Source of the DNA: DATGSF01 sp035302865
GTDB taxonomy: Bacteria > Bacteroidota > Bacteroidia > Chitinophagales > Chitinophagaceae
Length of the DNA stretch: 5,592 bases
Direction of reading: 5' to 3'
NCBI GenBank assembly: GCA_035302865.1
Contig: DATGSF010000012.1
Location: 1-5,592, forward strand
Of this stretch, positions 1-5,592 are shown piece by piece. The notes under the pieces are model-generated. The model was not told the DNA's origin, made no database searches, and saw nothing but the letters and a program-made list of their open reading frames with translations. Numbering within the stretch: position 1 is the stretch's first letter; each line of letters begins with the position of its first letter. The translations under genes were made by a program, and so were the position numbers.

Positions 1-512
1 GGTGGTTCAAAGACTTCTCCGCAATTCGTGCAGGTTCTTTTTTCTATATCTTTATAAAATGCATTCATCACTGGAGGTAATTCTTTAACTATATCACTAA
101 CATACATAAACTCTTCATATAATTTATGAGAGCAATTTTCACAATACCATACAAAAGCATCTAACATTTTATCATCGCGAACTTTTTCTATAACTAGACC
201 AATAGTATCTGCTTTTCTTTGTGGGCTATGTGGTACTTTTGCAGGTAACAAAAACATTTCACCTTCTTTTATAGGAATTTCCACAATTTTCCCCTCCTCT
301 ACTATACGAACAACTATATCACCTTTTAATTGATAGAATAATTCTTCCGTTTCGTTATAATGGAAATCTTTTCTACTATTAGGTCCACCTACAACCATAA
401 CAATAAAGTCTTGAACATCCTTATAAACTTGAATATTCCCAACAGGTGGTTTTAATTGATCTTTATTTTCTTCTATCCATTTCATTAATGGAAAAGGTCT
501 AGCAATACTCAT
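1..512 (-). CDS. haaO: 3-hydroxyanthranilate 3,4-dioxygenase, 3' end cut by window edge
   Basis: Cytosolic non-heme Fe(II) cupin dioxygenase of the kynurenine route from tryptophan to NAD. It opens the ring of 3-hydroxyanthranilate with O2 to give 2-amino-3-carboxymuconate semialdehyde, which cyclises to quinolinate. I translated 170 full codons plus two bases. The start MSIARPFPLMKWIEEN followed by LKPPVGN is typical of the family, which fixes the ATG at 510-512. Residues matching the Cupriavidus metallidurans enzyme are all present: iron ligands H51, E57 and H95; substrate-binding R47, R99 and E109 (E110 there); and the rubredoxin-like second iron site C124/C127 and C161/C164. Bacterial members are about 175-180 residues, so only a few C-terminal residues are missing. 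It lies 73 bases downstream of the TonB-dependent receptor on the same strand with no clear terminator between them, so co-transcription is possible. No well-placed Shine-Dalgarno is seen; a purine-rich AAGGGGGAAGG (540-550) lies 27 bases upstream of the ATG. Confidence 0.95.
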   Translation of the reverse strand, partial: MSIARPFPLMKWIEENKDQLKPPVGNIQVYKDVQDFIVMVVGGPNSRKDFHYNETEELFYQLKGDIVVRIVEEGKIVEIPIKEGEMFLLPAKVPHSPQRKADTIGLVIEKVRDDKMLDAFVWYCENCSHKLYEEFMYVSDIVKELPPVMNAFYKDIEKRTCTNCGEVFEP

Positions 513-585
513 AAATTTTATTTTTTTATAAATATAAAACCTTCCCCCTTGCTATCAAAATTTTATAAGAAAATATCTAAAAAAT

Positions 586-2850
586 TTACCAAGCCCAACG
601 CAAACTCACAAAGAAACTTCTTCCAGTATTCACATTTAAACCAGATAAATTAACTCCTCCATGTCCAGGAATATTACTCACATTTGAATTCTCTACACCG
701 GTATTTTTGATAATTGTATTATTAAAAATATTTTTCACACCTAAAATAAGAGCAATCCTATTTTTCCAAAATTTTTGTTGAGCAGAAAAATCCATATTAT
801 GATAAGCCAAAGTCTTAATATTTTTATCGACAGTTACATTACCAGTAACATCTGTTAACATGAGTGGCGACTTCCCCGTATATTTATAATTTAATAAAAA
901 ACGTGTATCAAATCGCTCCCAAGTATACCCTACATCTGCAATCGCCTCCCAGTAAGAAAAAGCATCAAAAGAAATAGTTTTAAAGTTTTGATTTAATGAT
1001 GCTGCAATTTTAATATCTACTTTTTCATAACTATTCTCTGATGCTAATTGCAAATTTAAATTCTGAAATTCTCCTATATTTACATAAGTATAAGGATCTG
1101 GAGTTCCTGGTTGTACTGTTCCACTTATTTGGGCTAAGCTAATTTGGTTTTTAACATTATTATAAAAGGCAGAAAAGCTTATATTATTATAATTGCTCTT
1201 TTTTTCATATAAAGTATATCCTGTAGAAAATTGGAAGTGATGTCCTTGTTCTGGTAATAATTCATTATTACCGTAAATATCATGGTTAGAATCTTTAAAA
1301 TCCAAATACATTTCTTTTAATGTCGGCGCTCTAAAACCTCTCCCATAAGATAAACGAACTTGATAATGCTTATTGGGTTTATATAATAAACTCATAGAAG
1401 GCAAAATGGGAACTTTATATTGTGTATTTAATGCCATTCGTATTCCTGGTTGCAATTTCAATACTTTAGTAATTTGATAATCTGCTATTAATAAGGCTGC
1501 ATAATCACTAATTTCTTTTTTACCATCTTGAATTTTATCTTCACTTTCTGAAAATTCTAAATTAATATCATATCCAAAAGTATAGGAAAATTTGCCAAAA
1601 CTATTATTATAAGTGGTTCTGAAGGTAAAATCATGAAAAACAGATTGACTTTGATCGCCTTCTAATGCTGAAAGCTTTTGTTCCATAGTACTTAAATCTG
1701 TAAAATAACTCGCCCTTTCTCTAGAATATAAAGAATAAGAATTATTTGTTTCCCAATATCCTGATTTTCCTGTCTGCCAGTAAGCTTTAAGTCGATTCAT
1801 GGAACGCATAGAGTAATATTGTTCATCCCGAACCATTCTATTATAATAGCTATAATTTTCATCGGAACCTTTAATAGATACTCTATCATGCATAAAATCA
1901 GAGGTAAAACTTATCCCTGCAAAATTGTGAAAAGGAATATGGTATTTGAAATGCCCCATATATTGTTCCTTTGGACGCCATAAAGGATCTCTCTTCGTAT
2001 TATCTTCTGGATCCCATCCTTCAAAAAAATTCCTACCTCCTTGTAAAGTGAAATTATGTTTACCAATTTGTTTTGATAAGGAAATATCTCCATTGTATCG
2101 ACCTATAGATTCATAATGCGCATTAGCATTAATAGCTATTTCTTTTTCATTTTCTTTAGAAATTAAATTAATTACACCTCCAATTGCATCTGCACCATAC
2201 ATCACACTCATAGGTCCCTGAACTATTTCAATTCTATCTACATTATTTAAATTAAGAGTACTTAAATCAATATTTTGGCCTTCTCTTCCATTCACTGGCA
2301 TTCCATCAACTAAAATTTTTACATTATCTCCTGACATTCCTTGCATTTTAATCGTACCGCCTATCATTGCATCTTGTCCAATGGAAATTCCCAATTCATT
2401 TCGTAAAATATCTTGTAAATTATGGGCTCCTTTTTGTTCTATTTCTTCTGCTCTAATTATAGAATATAAAGAAACCGCTTCATCTAAAGCTGTAGGTCGT
2501 CCAACGCCTGTTACAATAACTTCATTTAATGCATTTCTATTTTCATTTACTTTTATTATTAATTGCTTTTTGGGTTTTTCATTTACTTGTAAAACTCTTT
2601 TCTCTACAAGAAAACCATCAATAGTAATTTCAATAGGATAATTAATACCTGTAGGAAGTTCAAAGCTTGCATTTTCATTTGTAACTCCTTGAATAATTTT
2701 TCCAGAATCAAGTTCTTTTATTTTTATACGCGCTCCGATAATTGTATTCTCCTTATTTGTTTGATTTTCAATAAAGATAACATCTTGCGCAAATATTGTA
2801 GAAAAATGAAATAATATAAAAGCACTACACAGTAGTATGGTACGAAACAT
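586..2850 (-). CDS. TonB-dependent outer-membrane receptor, CirA/HmuR-like (probable heme or iron-chelate uptake)
   Basis: Outer-membrane gated barrel powered by TonB/ExbBD. Layout of the 754 residues: signal peptide 1-21 (IFA|Q), carboxypeptidase-regulatory-like beta domain about 35-101, TonB-box-like LNEVIVTG at 108-115, plug about 120-231 (KILVDGMPV at 178-186; IEIVQGPMSVMYGADAIGGVINLIS at 207-231 is the classic end of the plug), then the barrel ending in the aromatic residue W754. In the barrel GRGFRAP (503-509), H523 and GNNEL (527-531) resemble the FRAP-His-NPxL arrangement of heme receptors such as HmuR and HemR. The spacing from His to the NxxL motif is shorter than I recall for HmuR. 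Length is normal and no frame break is seen. The gene follows the HmuY-like secreted protein by 80 bases, as hmuR follows hmuY, which supports heme or another metal chelate as substrate. Siderophore or other ligands cannot be excluded from sequence alone. The receptor class is certain, the substrate is inferred. Confidence 0.93.
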   Translation of the reverse strand: MFRTILLCSAFILFHFSTIFAQDVIFIENQTNKENTIIGARIKIKELDSGKIIQGVTNENASFELPTGINYPIEITIDGFLVEKRVLQVNEKPKKQLIIKVNENRNALNEVIVTGVGRPTALDEAVSLYSIIRAEEIEQKGAHNLQDILRNELGISIGQDAMIGGTIKMQGMSGDNVKILVDGMPVNGREGQNIDLSTLNLNNVDRIEIVQGPMSVMYGADAIGGVINLISKENEKEIAINANAHYESIGRYNGDISLSKQIGKHNFTLQGGRNFFEGWDPEDNTKRDPLWRPKEQYMGHFKYHIPFHNFAGISFTSDFMHDRVSIKGSDENYSYYNRMVRDEQYYSMRSMNRLKAYWQTGKSGYWETNNSYSLYSRERASYFTDLSTMEQKLSALEGDQSQSVFHDFTFRTTYNNSFGKFSYTFGYDINLEFSESEDKIQDGKKEISDYAALLIADYQITKVLKLQPGIRMALNTQYKVPILPSMSLLYKPNKHYQVRLSYGRGFRAPTLKEMYLDFKDSNHDIYGNNELLPEQGHHFQFSTGYTLYEKKSNYNNISFSAFYNNVKNQISLAQISGTVQPGTPDPYTYVNIGEFQNLNLQLASENSYEKVDIKIAASLNQNFKTISFDAFSYWEAIADVGYTWERFDTRFLLNYKYTGKSPLMLTDVTGNVTVDKNIKTLAYHNMDFSAQQKFWKNRIALILGVKNIFNNTIIKNTGVENSNVSNIPGHGGVNLSGLNVNTGRSFFVSLRWAW

Positions 2851-2874
2851 AATAATTTAAATTGAAAAACCTTG

Positions 2875-2882
2875 CAAAAATA
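2875..2882 (-). promoter_or_regulatory. Weak candidate -7 element (TATTTTTG) ahead of the receptor gene
   Basis: On the minus strand TATTTTTG matches the Bacteroidota -7 consensus TAnnTTTG. It lies 24 bases before the receptor ATG and inside the T-rich tail of the hairpin at 2884-2912. No TTG or TTTG -33 element is seen at the usual distance upstream. In DNA this rich in A and T the match may be chance. If real, it would restart transcription just past the hairpin. Confidence 0.25.
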
Positions 2883-2883
2883 A

Positions 2884-2912
2884 AGAGGATATCTGTATTA
2901 TAGACATCCTCT
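2884..2912 (-). terminator. Terminator or attenuator hairpin between the secreted-protein gene and the receptor gene
   Basis: AGAGGAT (2884-2890) pairs perfectly with ATCCTCT (2906-2912). After one mismatch, TCT/AGA (2892-2894 with 2902-2904) extends the stem around a 7-base loop. In the minus-strand transcript the stem is followed at once by TTATTTTTGC, a U-rich tail as in rho-independent terminators. It begins 18 bases after the stop codon of the secreted-protein gene. Because the receptor gene follows on the same strand only 34 bases beyond, partial termination that lowers receptor expression relative to the secreted protein is the likeliest role. The stem is only moderately strong. Confidence 0.65.
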
Positions 2913-2930
2913 CTAGATATAATTGAATAA

Positions 2931-4367
2931 TTAGTGTTTTAAAATCTTTTTAGATAATAAACCTTCTTCTAATTGTAAATAAACTATATAAGCTCCTGCT
3001 TTTAGTGAATTTAATGCAACTTGTATTTCTTGTTTTCCTTGATTTAAAGCAAAATCTTGAACCATAACATGTCTTCCACTCATATCGGTTATAACTAATT
3101 GCGCAGTTTGCTTCTGTGAAGAAGTGTTTTCTATAGCAAGTTTAATATAATCATTCGAGGGATTAGGATAAATACTCCAAGTATAGTTTTCTTTCCATTC
3201 ATTAATATTCACTCCTCCATCAACCAATTTATATTCAAAAATTATATCACCCGCATCAAAACCATCTGGCTGACCGCTTCCTAAAGCTGCTCTGCGCATA
3301 CGAACATGATATATTTTATTTCCTTTAGATCGTACAAAATAATTATTAGGTTTTATTGCATACTCCCCAGTTAAATTACTTCCTCTCCAATCTCTCCCTA
3401 TAACAGCTATATTTTGATTATCTAAATTAATACTTTCATCCCATTCTAAAAACTCAAAAGGGGCATTTTCATCAAAATCTGTATCTATTTCTTCAGCACT
3501 TTCATCTATTTCTCCATAAGCTCCTATACCTCTATTTAATAATACACCAGTTACACCGTACCACATAGAAGTTTGTCCTTGCGTTACATATTCTTTATAT
3601 CTTGTAAAAGATAAATCCCAAGCTTCTTGATTTGGATCATAATCATGCATTTCTCCATCTTCAAAACTGAAATAAACCATTAATTTATTTCCATAATCAC
3701 TACCGTTAAATTGTACTTTTTGAATTTCAGCTTCTGTTGTAGCATCTAAAGGAGCATACCAAAATTCCCATGGACGATTTGCATCAGTAGGATCGTGGTC
3801 TTTAATATAAAATTTATAAGTTGCTGCATTAGGATCTACAGGTGCACCAGGAAAAGCAGGAGCAACGGTTAAAGCAAACACTTTTTGTCCTTCTATTTTA
3901 TGTGTACTCATATCATACATACCCCAGCCTAAATTAAAATTAATTTGAGGATCATCAGGCGACCATTTATTAAATGCACCCGTATCCCAAGTGGTAATAG
4001 AATTAAAAAATTTATAATCCTCTAGATCTGTAGCATTTAATTTTGCATTAAAATCAGATGTCAAATCATTCATGAAATAGTCTTCCGCTGTAATAGAAGT
4101 ACCATCTTCAATAAATAATTGAATTAAATCCCAATTTTTAGTAGCTTGATTTAAATAAGTTCCAACAGTCATAGGAGTTGTTCTAAAAGCAATATCCCAG
4201 CTGCTGTTATTTAAACTGTGTGTTTCTGCATTATCAAGAGAGTAGAAAATAGTATTTTCATAGCCAGCACCCATTGATATAGTGTCTCGTTGAAATTCTT
4301 CTTGTGCAAAGCTACTTATACCTGTAAGTAAAAGTCCTGCACTTAATAGGAAAATGTTCTTGTTCAT
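2931..4367 (-). CDS. Secreted HmuY-like protein with T9SS type A C-terminal sorting domain (putative hemophore)
   Basis: 478 residues. A signal peptidase I leader spans 1-21 (SSFA|Q). There is no lipobox, and the whole protein contains no cysteine. Two segments resemble the HmuY signature of a YF/FY-strand followed by WDxxF: IFYSL then WDIAFRT (40-44, 57-63), and VYFSFEDGE then WDLSFTRY (231-239, 250-257) with GVTGVLLNRGIGAYGE (271-286). It could be a tandem HmuY-like fold or one domain with a diverged N-terminal half. An acidic linker covers 286-311 (13 of 26 residues D/E). Residues 397-478 form the sorting domain: YPNPSND (400-406), LVITDMSGR (424-432), LKAGAYIVYL (455-464) and terminal KKILKH. 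Known role of such domains: export by T9SS, with release or surface anchoring. Together with the receptor 80 bases downstream this suggests capture and hand-over of heme or a related ligand. The HmuY assignment rests on motif recall; T9SS export is much firmer. The ATG at 4365-4367 is set by the signal peptide. Confidence 0.8.
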   Translation of the reverse strand: MNKNIFLLSAGLLLTGISSFAQEEFQRDTISMGAGYENTIFYSLDNAETHSLNNSSWDIAFRTTPMTVGTYLNQATKNWDLIQLFIEDGTSITAEDYFMNDLTSDFNAKLNATDLEDYKFFNSITTWDTGAFNKWSPDDPQINFNLGWGMYDMSTHKIEGQKVFALTVAPAFPGAPVDPNAATYKFYIKDHDPTDANRPWEFWYAPLDATTEAEIQKVQFNGSDYGNKLMVYFSFEDGEMHDYDPNQEAWDLSFTRYKEYVTQGQTSMWYGVTGVLLNRGIGAYGEIDESAEEIDTDFDENAPFEFLEWDESINLDNQNIAVIGRDWRGSNLTGEYAIKPNNYFVRSKGNKIYHVRMRRAALGSGQPDGFDAGDIIFEYKLVDGGVNINEWKENYTWSIYPNPSNDYIKLAIENTSSQKQTAQLVITDMSGRHVMVQDFALNQGKQEIQVALNSLKAGAYIVYLQLEEGLLSKKILKH

Positions 4368-4394
4368 AATTTGTAAGTAAAATTGTTATGCATA

Positions 4395-4402
4395 CAAACT
4401 TA
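4395..4402 (-). promoter_or_regulatory. Candidate -7 promoter element (TAAGTTTG) for the HmuY-like gene
   Basis: The minus-strand TAAGTTTG is an exact match to the Bacteroidota sigma-A -7 consensus TAnnTTTG and the only exact match I found in this intergenic region in that orientation. It lies 27 bases before the ATG, so transcription would start about 20-24 bases upstream of the gene. The -33 TTG is not well placed: the nearest upstream TTGs on that strand leave 10 or 26 bases of spacing, against about 19-21 expected. A poor -33 would fit a promoter needing an activator, but could also mean the site is not real. Confidence 0.5.
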
Positions 4403-4449
4403 ATTACAAAAACAATAATAATTTCTGACAAATATCACTTTACACTCTA

Positions 4450-4510
4450 TTATGACAGACTTATGACCTGGAGTATTTATTCAAAAATGATGGTTTTTAT
4501 TCCGTCATAA
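4450..4510. repeat. Three copies of TTATGAC upstream of the HmuY-like promoter (possible operator)
   Basis: TTATGAC occurs at 4450-4456 and 4461-4467, direct copies exactly 11 bases apart (one helical turn), and as its complement GTCATAA at 4504-4510. The nearer pair lies roughly 50-65 bases upstream of the candidate -7 element, a usual place for an activator or repressor. The regulator is unknown; the motif is not one I can name. Two copies at one-turn spacing plus an inverted third is more than I would expect by chance for a 7-mer containing a G and a C. Confidence 0.4.
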
Positions 4511-4545
4511 GCTATATTAGAATTAAATATTTAAAAAATCCTAAG

Positions 4546-4568
4546 TTTTTAGCAAATTTTCCTAAAAA
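4546..4568. repeat. Inverted repeat TTTTTAG-N9-CTAAAAA
   Basis: TTTTTAG (4546-4552) and CTAAAAA (4562-4568) are perfect complements around a 9-base spacer. A similar dyad starts exactly 100 bases away at 4646. It could be a protein-binding dyad or a weak hairpin; its low complexity makes chance a fair explanation. Confidence 0.3.
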
Positions 4569-4644
4569 AGAATTTGACTTTTTGCTGACATTTAAAAAGC
4601 AATATATCCTTTCTTATAAAAAACAATACAAGAGAAATTTTTAT

Positions 4645-4673
4645 TTTTTTAGGGATATTTTTCTACTAAAAAA
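4645..4673. repeat. Inverted repeat TTTTTTAG-N13-CTAAAAAA
   Basis: An eight-base perfect dyad (4645-4652 with 4666-4673) around a 13-base spacer. It shares the TTTTTAG...CTAAAAA arms with the dyad at 4546-4568, and both are followed by similar AAxAATT-like sequence. It lies between the lgt terminator and the promoter region of the HmuY-like gene. Confidence 0.3.
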
Positions 4674-4691
4674 CAAATTAAATATTTTCAA

Positions 4692-4710
4692 AATTGTATA
4701 AAATACAATT
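4692..4710. repeat. Small inverted repeat AATTGTA-N5-TACAATT overlapping the lgt terminator stem
   Basis: AATTGTA (4692-4698) and TACAATT (4704-4710) are perfect complements around a 5-base loop. The last four bases, AATT at 4707-4710, also form the foot of the larger hairpin at 4707-4750, so the two structures cannot both form completely in one transcript. It has only A/T pairs apart from one G-C, so it is weak. Confidence 0.35.
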
Positions 4711-4750
4711 CCGGACTGTTTATAATGAATTTCATTATTAGCCCGGAATT
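4707..4750 (-). terminator. lgt transcription terminator hairpin, possibly bidirectional
   Basis: AATTCCGG (4707-4714) pairs perfectly with CCGGAATT (4743-4750). Inside it TAATGAA (4723-4729) pairs with TTCATTA (4731-4737) around a single base, giving one long imperfect hairpin with a GC-rich base in AT-rich surroundings. It begins 31 bases after the lgt stop codon. The minus-strand transcript continues into AATTGTATTTTAT, a fair U-rich tail; the other strand reads TTTTTATTATTA, so it could stop transcription from both sides. Confidence 0.7.
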
Positions 4751-4781
4751 TTTATTATTAAAAATATTAAGCTTAGAATAT

Positions 4782-5592
4782 TTACTCTAGCTTTTTTCCT
4801 CTTTTCTTTGCTTCTTTACTTACATAAATATAAGTAAATATTCCCGCTATAATCATAGCAAAAGAGATTAATTCTGCTTGTGTTGGTTGAATAAAGCCTA
4901 AATCATATTTAGTATTTACTCTGATTTTCTCTACAAAAAAGCGTTCTAAACCATTAAAAATGAGATAAATTCCAAACATTTGCAATGGTACTTTCCATTT
5001 TCTTCGACTAAACCATAAAAATCCAAAGATTAAAAGACTTGCAAAAAACTCATATATGGGTGTTGGAAAAACAGCGACAGGCAAAACACTAACATATTCT
5101 CCGGGCAAAGGATCTTTCAATCTTACTCCAGCATTATTAACATTATATTTATAGTTCTGTGCTACCAGCCATGTAGGTAATTTGGAAGGAAAATATTTAT
5201 GAGGCACTTCCTTAAATTTTCTAAATTCATAAAAAGCTTCTGGATTTTCATCCACAATTTTTTGAAAATCTTCAGGACCTGAAGCGGCTACTACTTCACC
5301 CTGTTCATTAGTAATATATGCACTATTATAAATTCCCCAATCACCATCTCCAGCAAACTGACAGCCTAATCTCCCAATTCCATAAGCTAGTATTAATGCA
5401 GGAGCAGCAGCATCACAGAGCTCCTTAAAAGATATTTTTTTGGATTTACTGTAGATATAAAGTGAAACAGTAGCAAAAATCAAACCTCCATAAAAGGTCA
5501 ATCCTGAAGTTGAAAATAAACTACCAATAGGGTCTTGAATAAAATGCTCCCAGGTTTCTAATGCATTAAATATTTTAGCACCAATCAAGCCT
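4782..5592 (-). CDS. lgt: Prolipoprotein diacylglyceryl transferase, 5' end cut by window edge
   Basis: Inner-membrane enzyme that moves the diacylglyceryl group of phosphatidylglycerol onto the lipobox cysteine of prolipoproteins, the first step of lipoprotein maturation. About 270 C-terminal residues are present; the reading frame is open to the window edge. The TTG at 5586-5588 is an internal leucine in the conserved GLIGAKIF, not the start. Counting that leucine as 1, visible motifs are TFYGG (31-35), GRLGCQFAGDGDWG (72-85, the Lgt signature), FPTPIYEF (174-181), NGLERFFVEKIR (212-223) and the final helix PTQAELISF onward (235-256), ending in a basic cytoplasmic tail. R73 and R216 align with the essential R143 and R239 of E. 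coli. Three other positions differ from E. coli: H103 is Y33, N146 is C76 and Y235 is N212. The loop at 88-165 between signature and PTPIYE is longer than in E. coli. I believe these traits are common in Bacteroidota. Housekeeping gene with its own terminator; no functional link to the downstream pair is seen. Confidence 0.97.
   Translation of the reverse strand, partial: GLIGAKIFNALETWEHFIQDPIGSLFSTSGLTFYGGLIFATVSLYIYSKSKKISFKELCDAAAPALILAYGIGRLGCQFAGDGDWGIYNSAYITNEQGEVVAASGPEDFQKIVDENPEAFYEFRKFKEVPHKYFPSKLPTWLVAQNYKYNVNNAGVRLKDPLPGEYVSVLPVAVFPTPIYEFFASLLIFGFLWFSRRKWKVPLQMFGIYLIFNGLERFFVEKIRVNTKYDLGFIQPTQAELISFAMIIAGIFTYIYVSKEAKKRGKKLE

Larger units (their letters stand above)
4368..4781. 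other. 414-base intergenic region between lgt and the HmuY-like gene: control region, no gene seen
   Basis: Very AT-rich and without a convincing open reading frame on either strand; the longest ATG-led run I noticed, MMVFIPS near 4487, is trivial. From the lgt side it holds the lgt terminator hairpin (4707-4750), an overlapping small inverted repeat (4692-4710), two T/A-rich dyads (4645-4673 and 4546-4568), three TTATGAC copies (4450-4510) and a TAnnTTTG element (4395-4402). No tRNA or riboswitch was recognised. The size and repeat content fit a regulated promoter region for the secreted-protein/receptor unit. Confidence 0.6.

Noticed and set aside
1911..2093. 60-codon open frame on the minus strand inside the receptor gene
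   Set aside because: It overlaps the receptor gene in another frame, its translation looks like a frame-shifted barrel segment, and no start signal supports it.
2381..2641. 86-codon open frame on the plus strand opposite the receptor plug region
   Set aside because: It is antisense to a clearly conserved coding region; the apparent hydrophobic protein is a by-product of AT-rich composition.
2723..2787. Possible lipoprotein or surface-binding nature of the receptor's N-terminal extension
   Set aside because: The leader has a Cys at residue 8 within the hydrophobic core but no lipobox at the cleavage site; the extension is an ordinary carboxypeptidase-regulatory-like domain common in Bacteroidota receptors.
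4395..4440. A complete -33/-7 promoter for the HmuY-like gene
   Set aside because: The -7 match is exact, but the upstream TTG candidates leave 10 or 26 bases of spacing, outside the usual range, so only the -7 element is reported.
4487..4510. Tiny plus-strand frame MMVFIPS in the intergenic region
   Set aside because: Seven codons, no ribosome-binding site, and it overlaps the TTATGAC repeat; treated as chance.
5586..5588. TTG as the start codon of lgt
   Set aside because: The frame stays open to the window edge and the TTG encodes a leucine within the conserved GLIGAKIF; the N-terminal membrane helices expected in Lgt lie beyond position 5592.

Overview
The window looks like part of a low-GC Flavobacteriia-type Bacteroidota chromosome. 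Evidence: strongly AT-rich DNA, a secreted protein with a type IX secretion (T9SS) type A C-terminal sorting domain, a TonB-dependent receptor (TBDR) preceded by a carboxypeptidase-regulatory-like domain, a Lgt of the Bacteroidota type (GLTFYGG and GDGDWG motifs), and a promoter-like TAnnTTTG element in place of a sigma70 -10 box. Genus cannot be decided from this sequence.

All four genes lie on the minus strand, so transcription runs from high to low coordinates. First is lgt (4782-5592, 5' end outside the window), the prolipoprotein diacylglyceryl transferase, followed by a hairpin terminator at 4707-4750. A 414-base intergenic region then holds AT-rich inverted repeats, three copies of TTATGAC and one perfect TAnnTTTG element. 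Next comes a 478-residue, cysteine-free secreted protein with two HmuY-like WD(I/L)xF motifs and a T9SS sorting domain (2931-4367). After an 80-base gap containing a terminator-like hairpin comes a 754-residue TBDR of the CirA/HmuR-like class (586-2850). After 73 bases comes haaO, 3-hydroxyanthranilate 3,4-dioxygenase (1-512, 3' end outside the window), with every known metal, substrate and rubredoxin-site residue visible.

The most interesting unit is the secreted protein plus TBDR pair. It resembles the hmuY-hmuR heme-capture pair of Porphyromonas, but the capture protein has a T9SS signal and a signal peptidase I leader instead of a lipoprotein leader. The hairpin between the two genes suggests that the binding protein is made in excess over the receptor. 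Heme as ligand is inferred, not shown. lgt appears to be a separate housekeeping unit. haaO (quinolinate and NAD synthesis from tryptophan) may be co-transcribed with the receptor or merely adjacent. I see no mobile element, CRISPR array, tRNA or rRNA.
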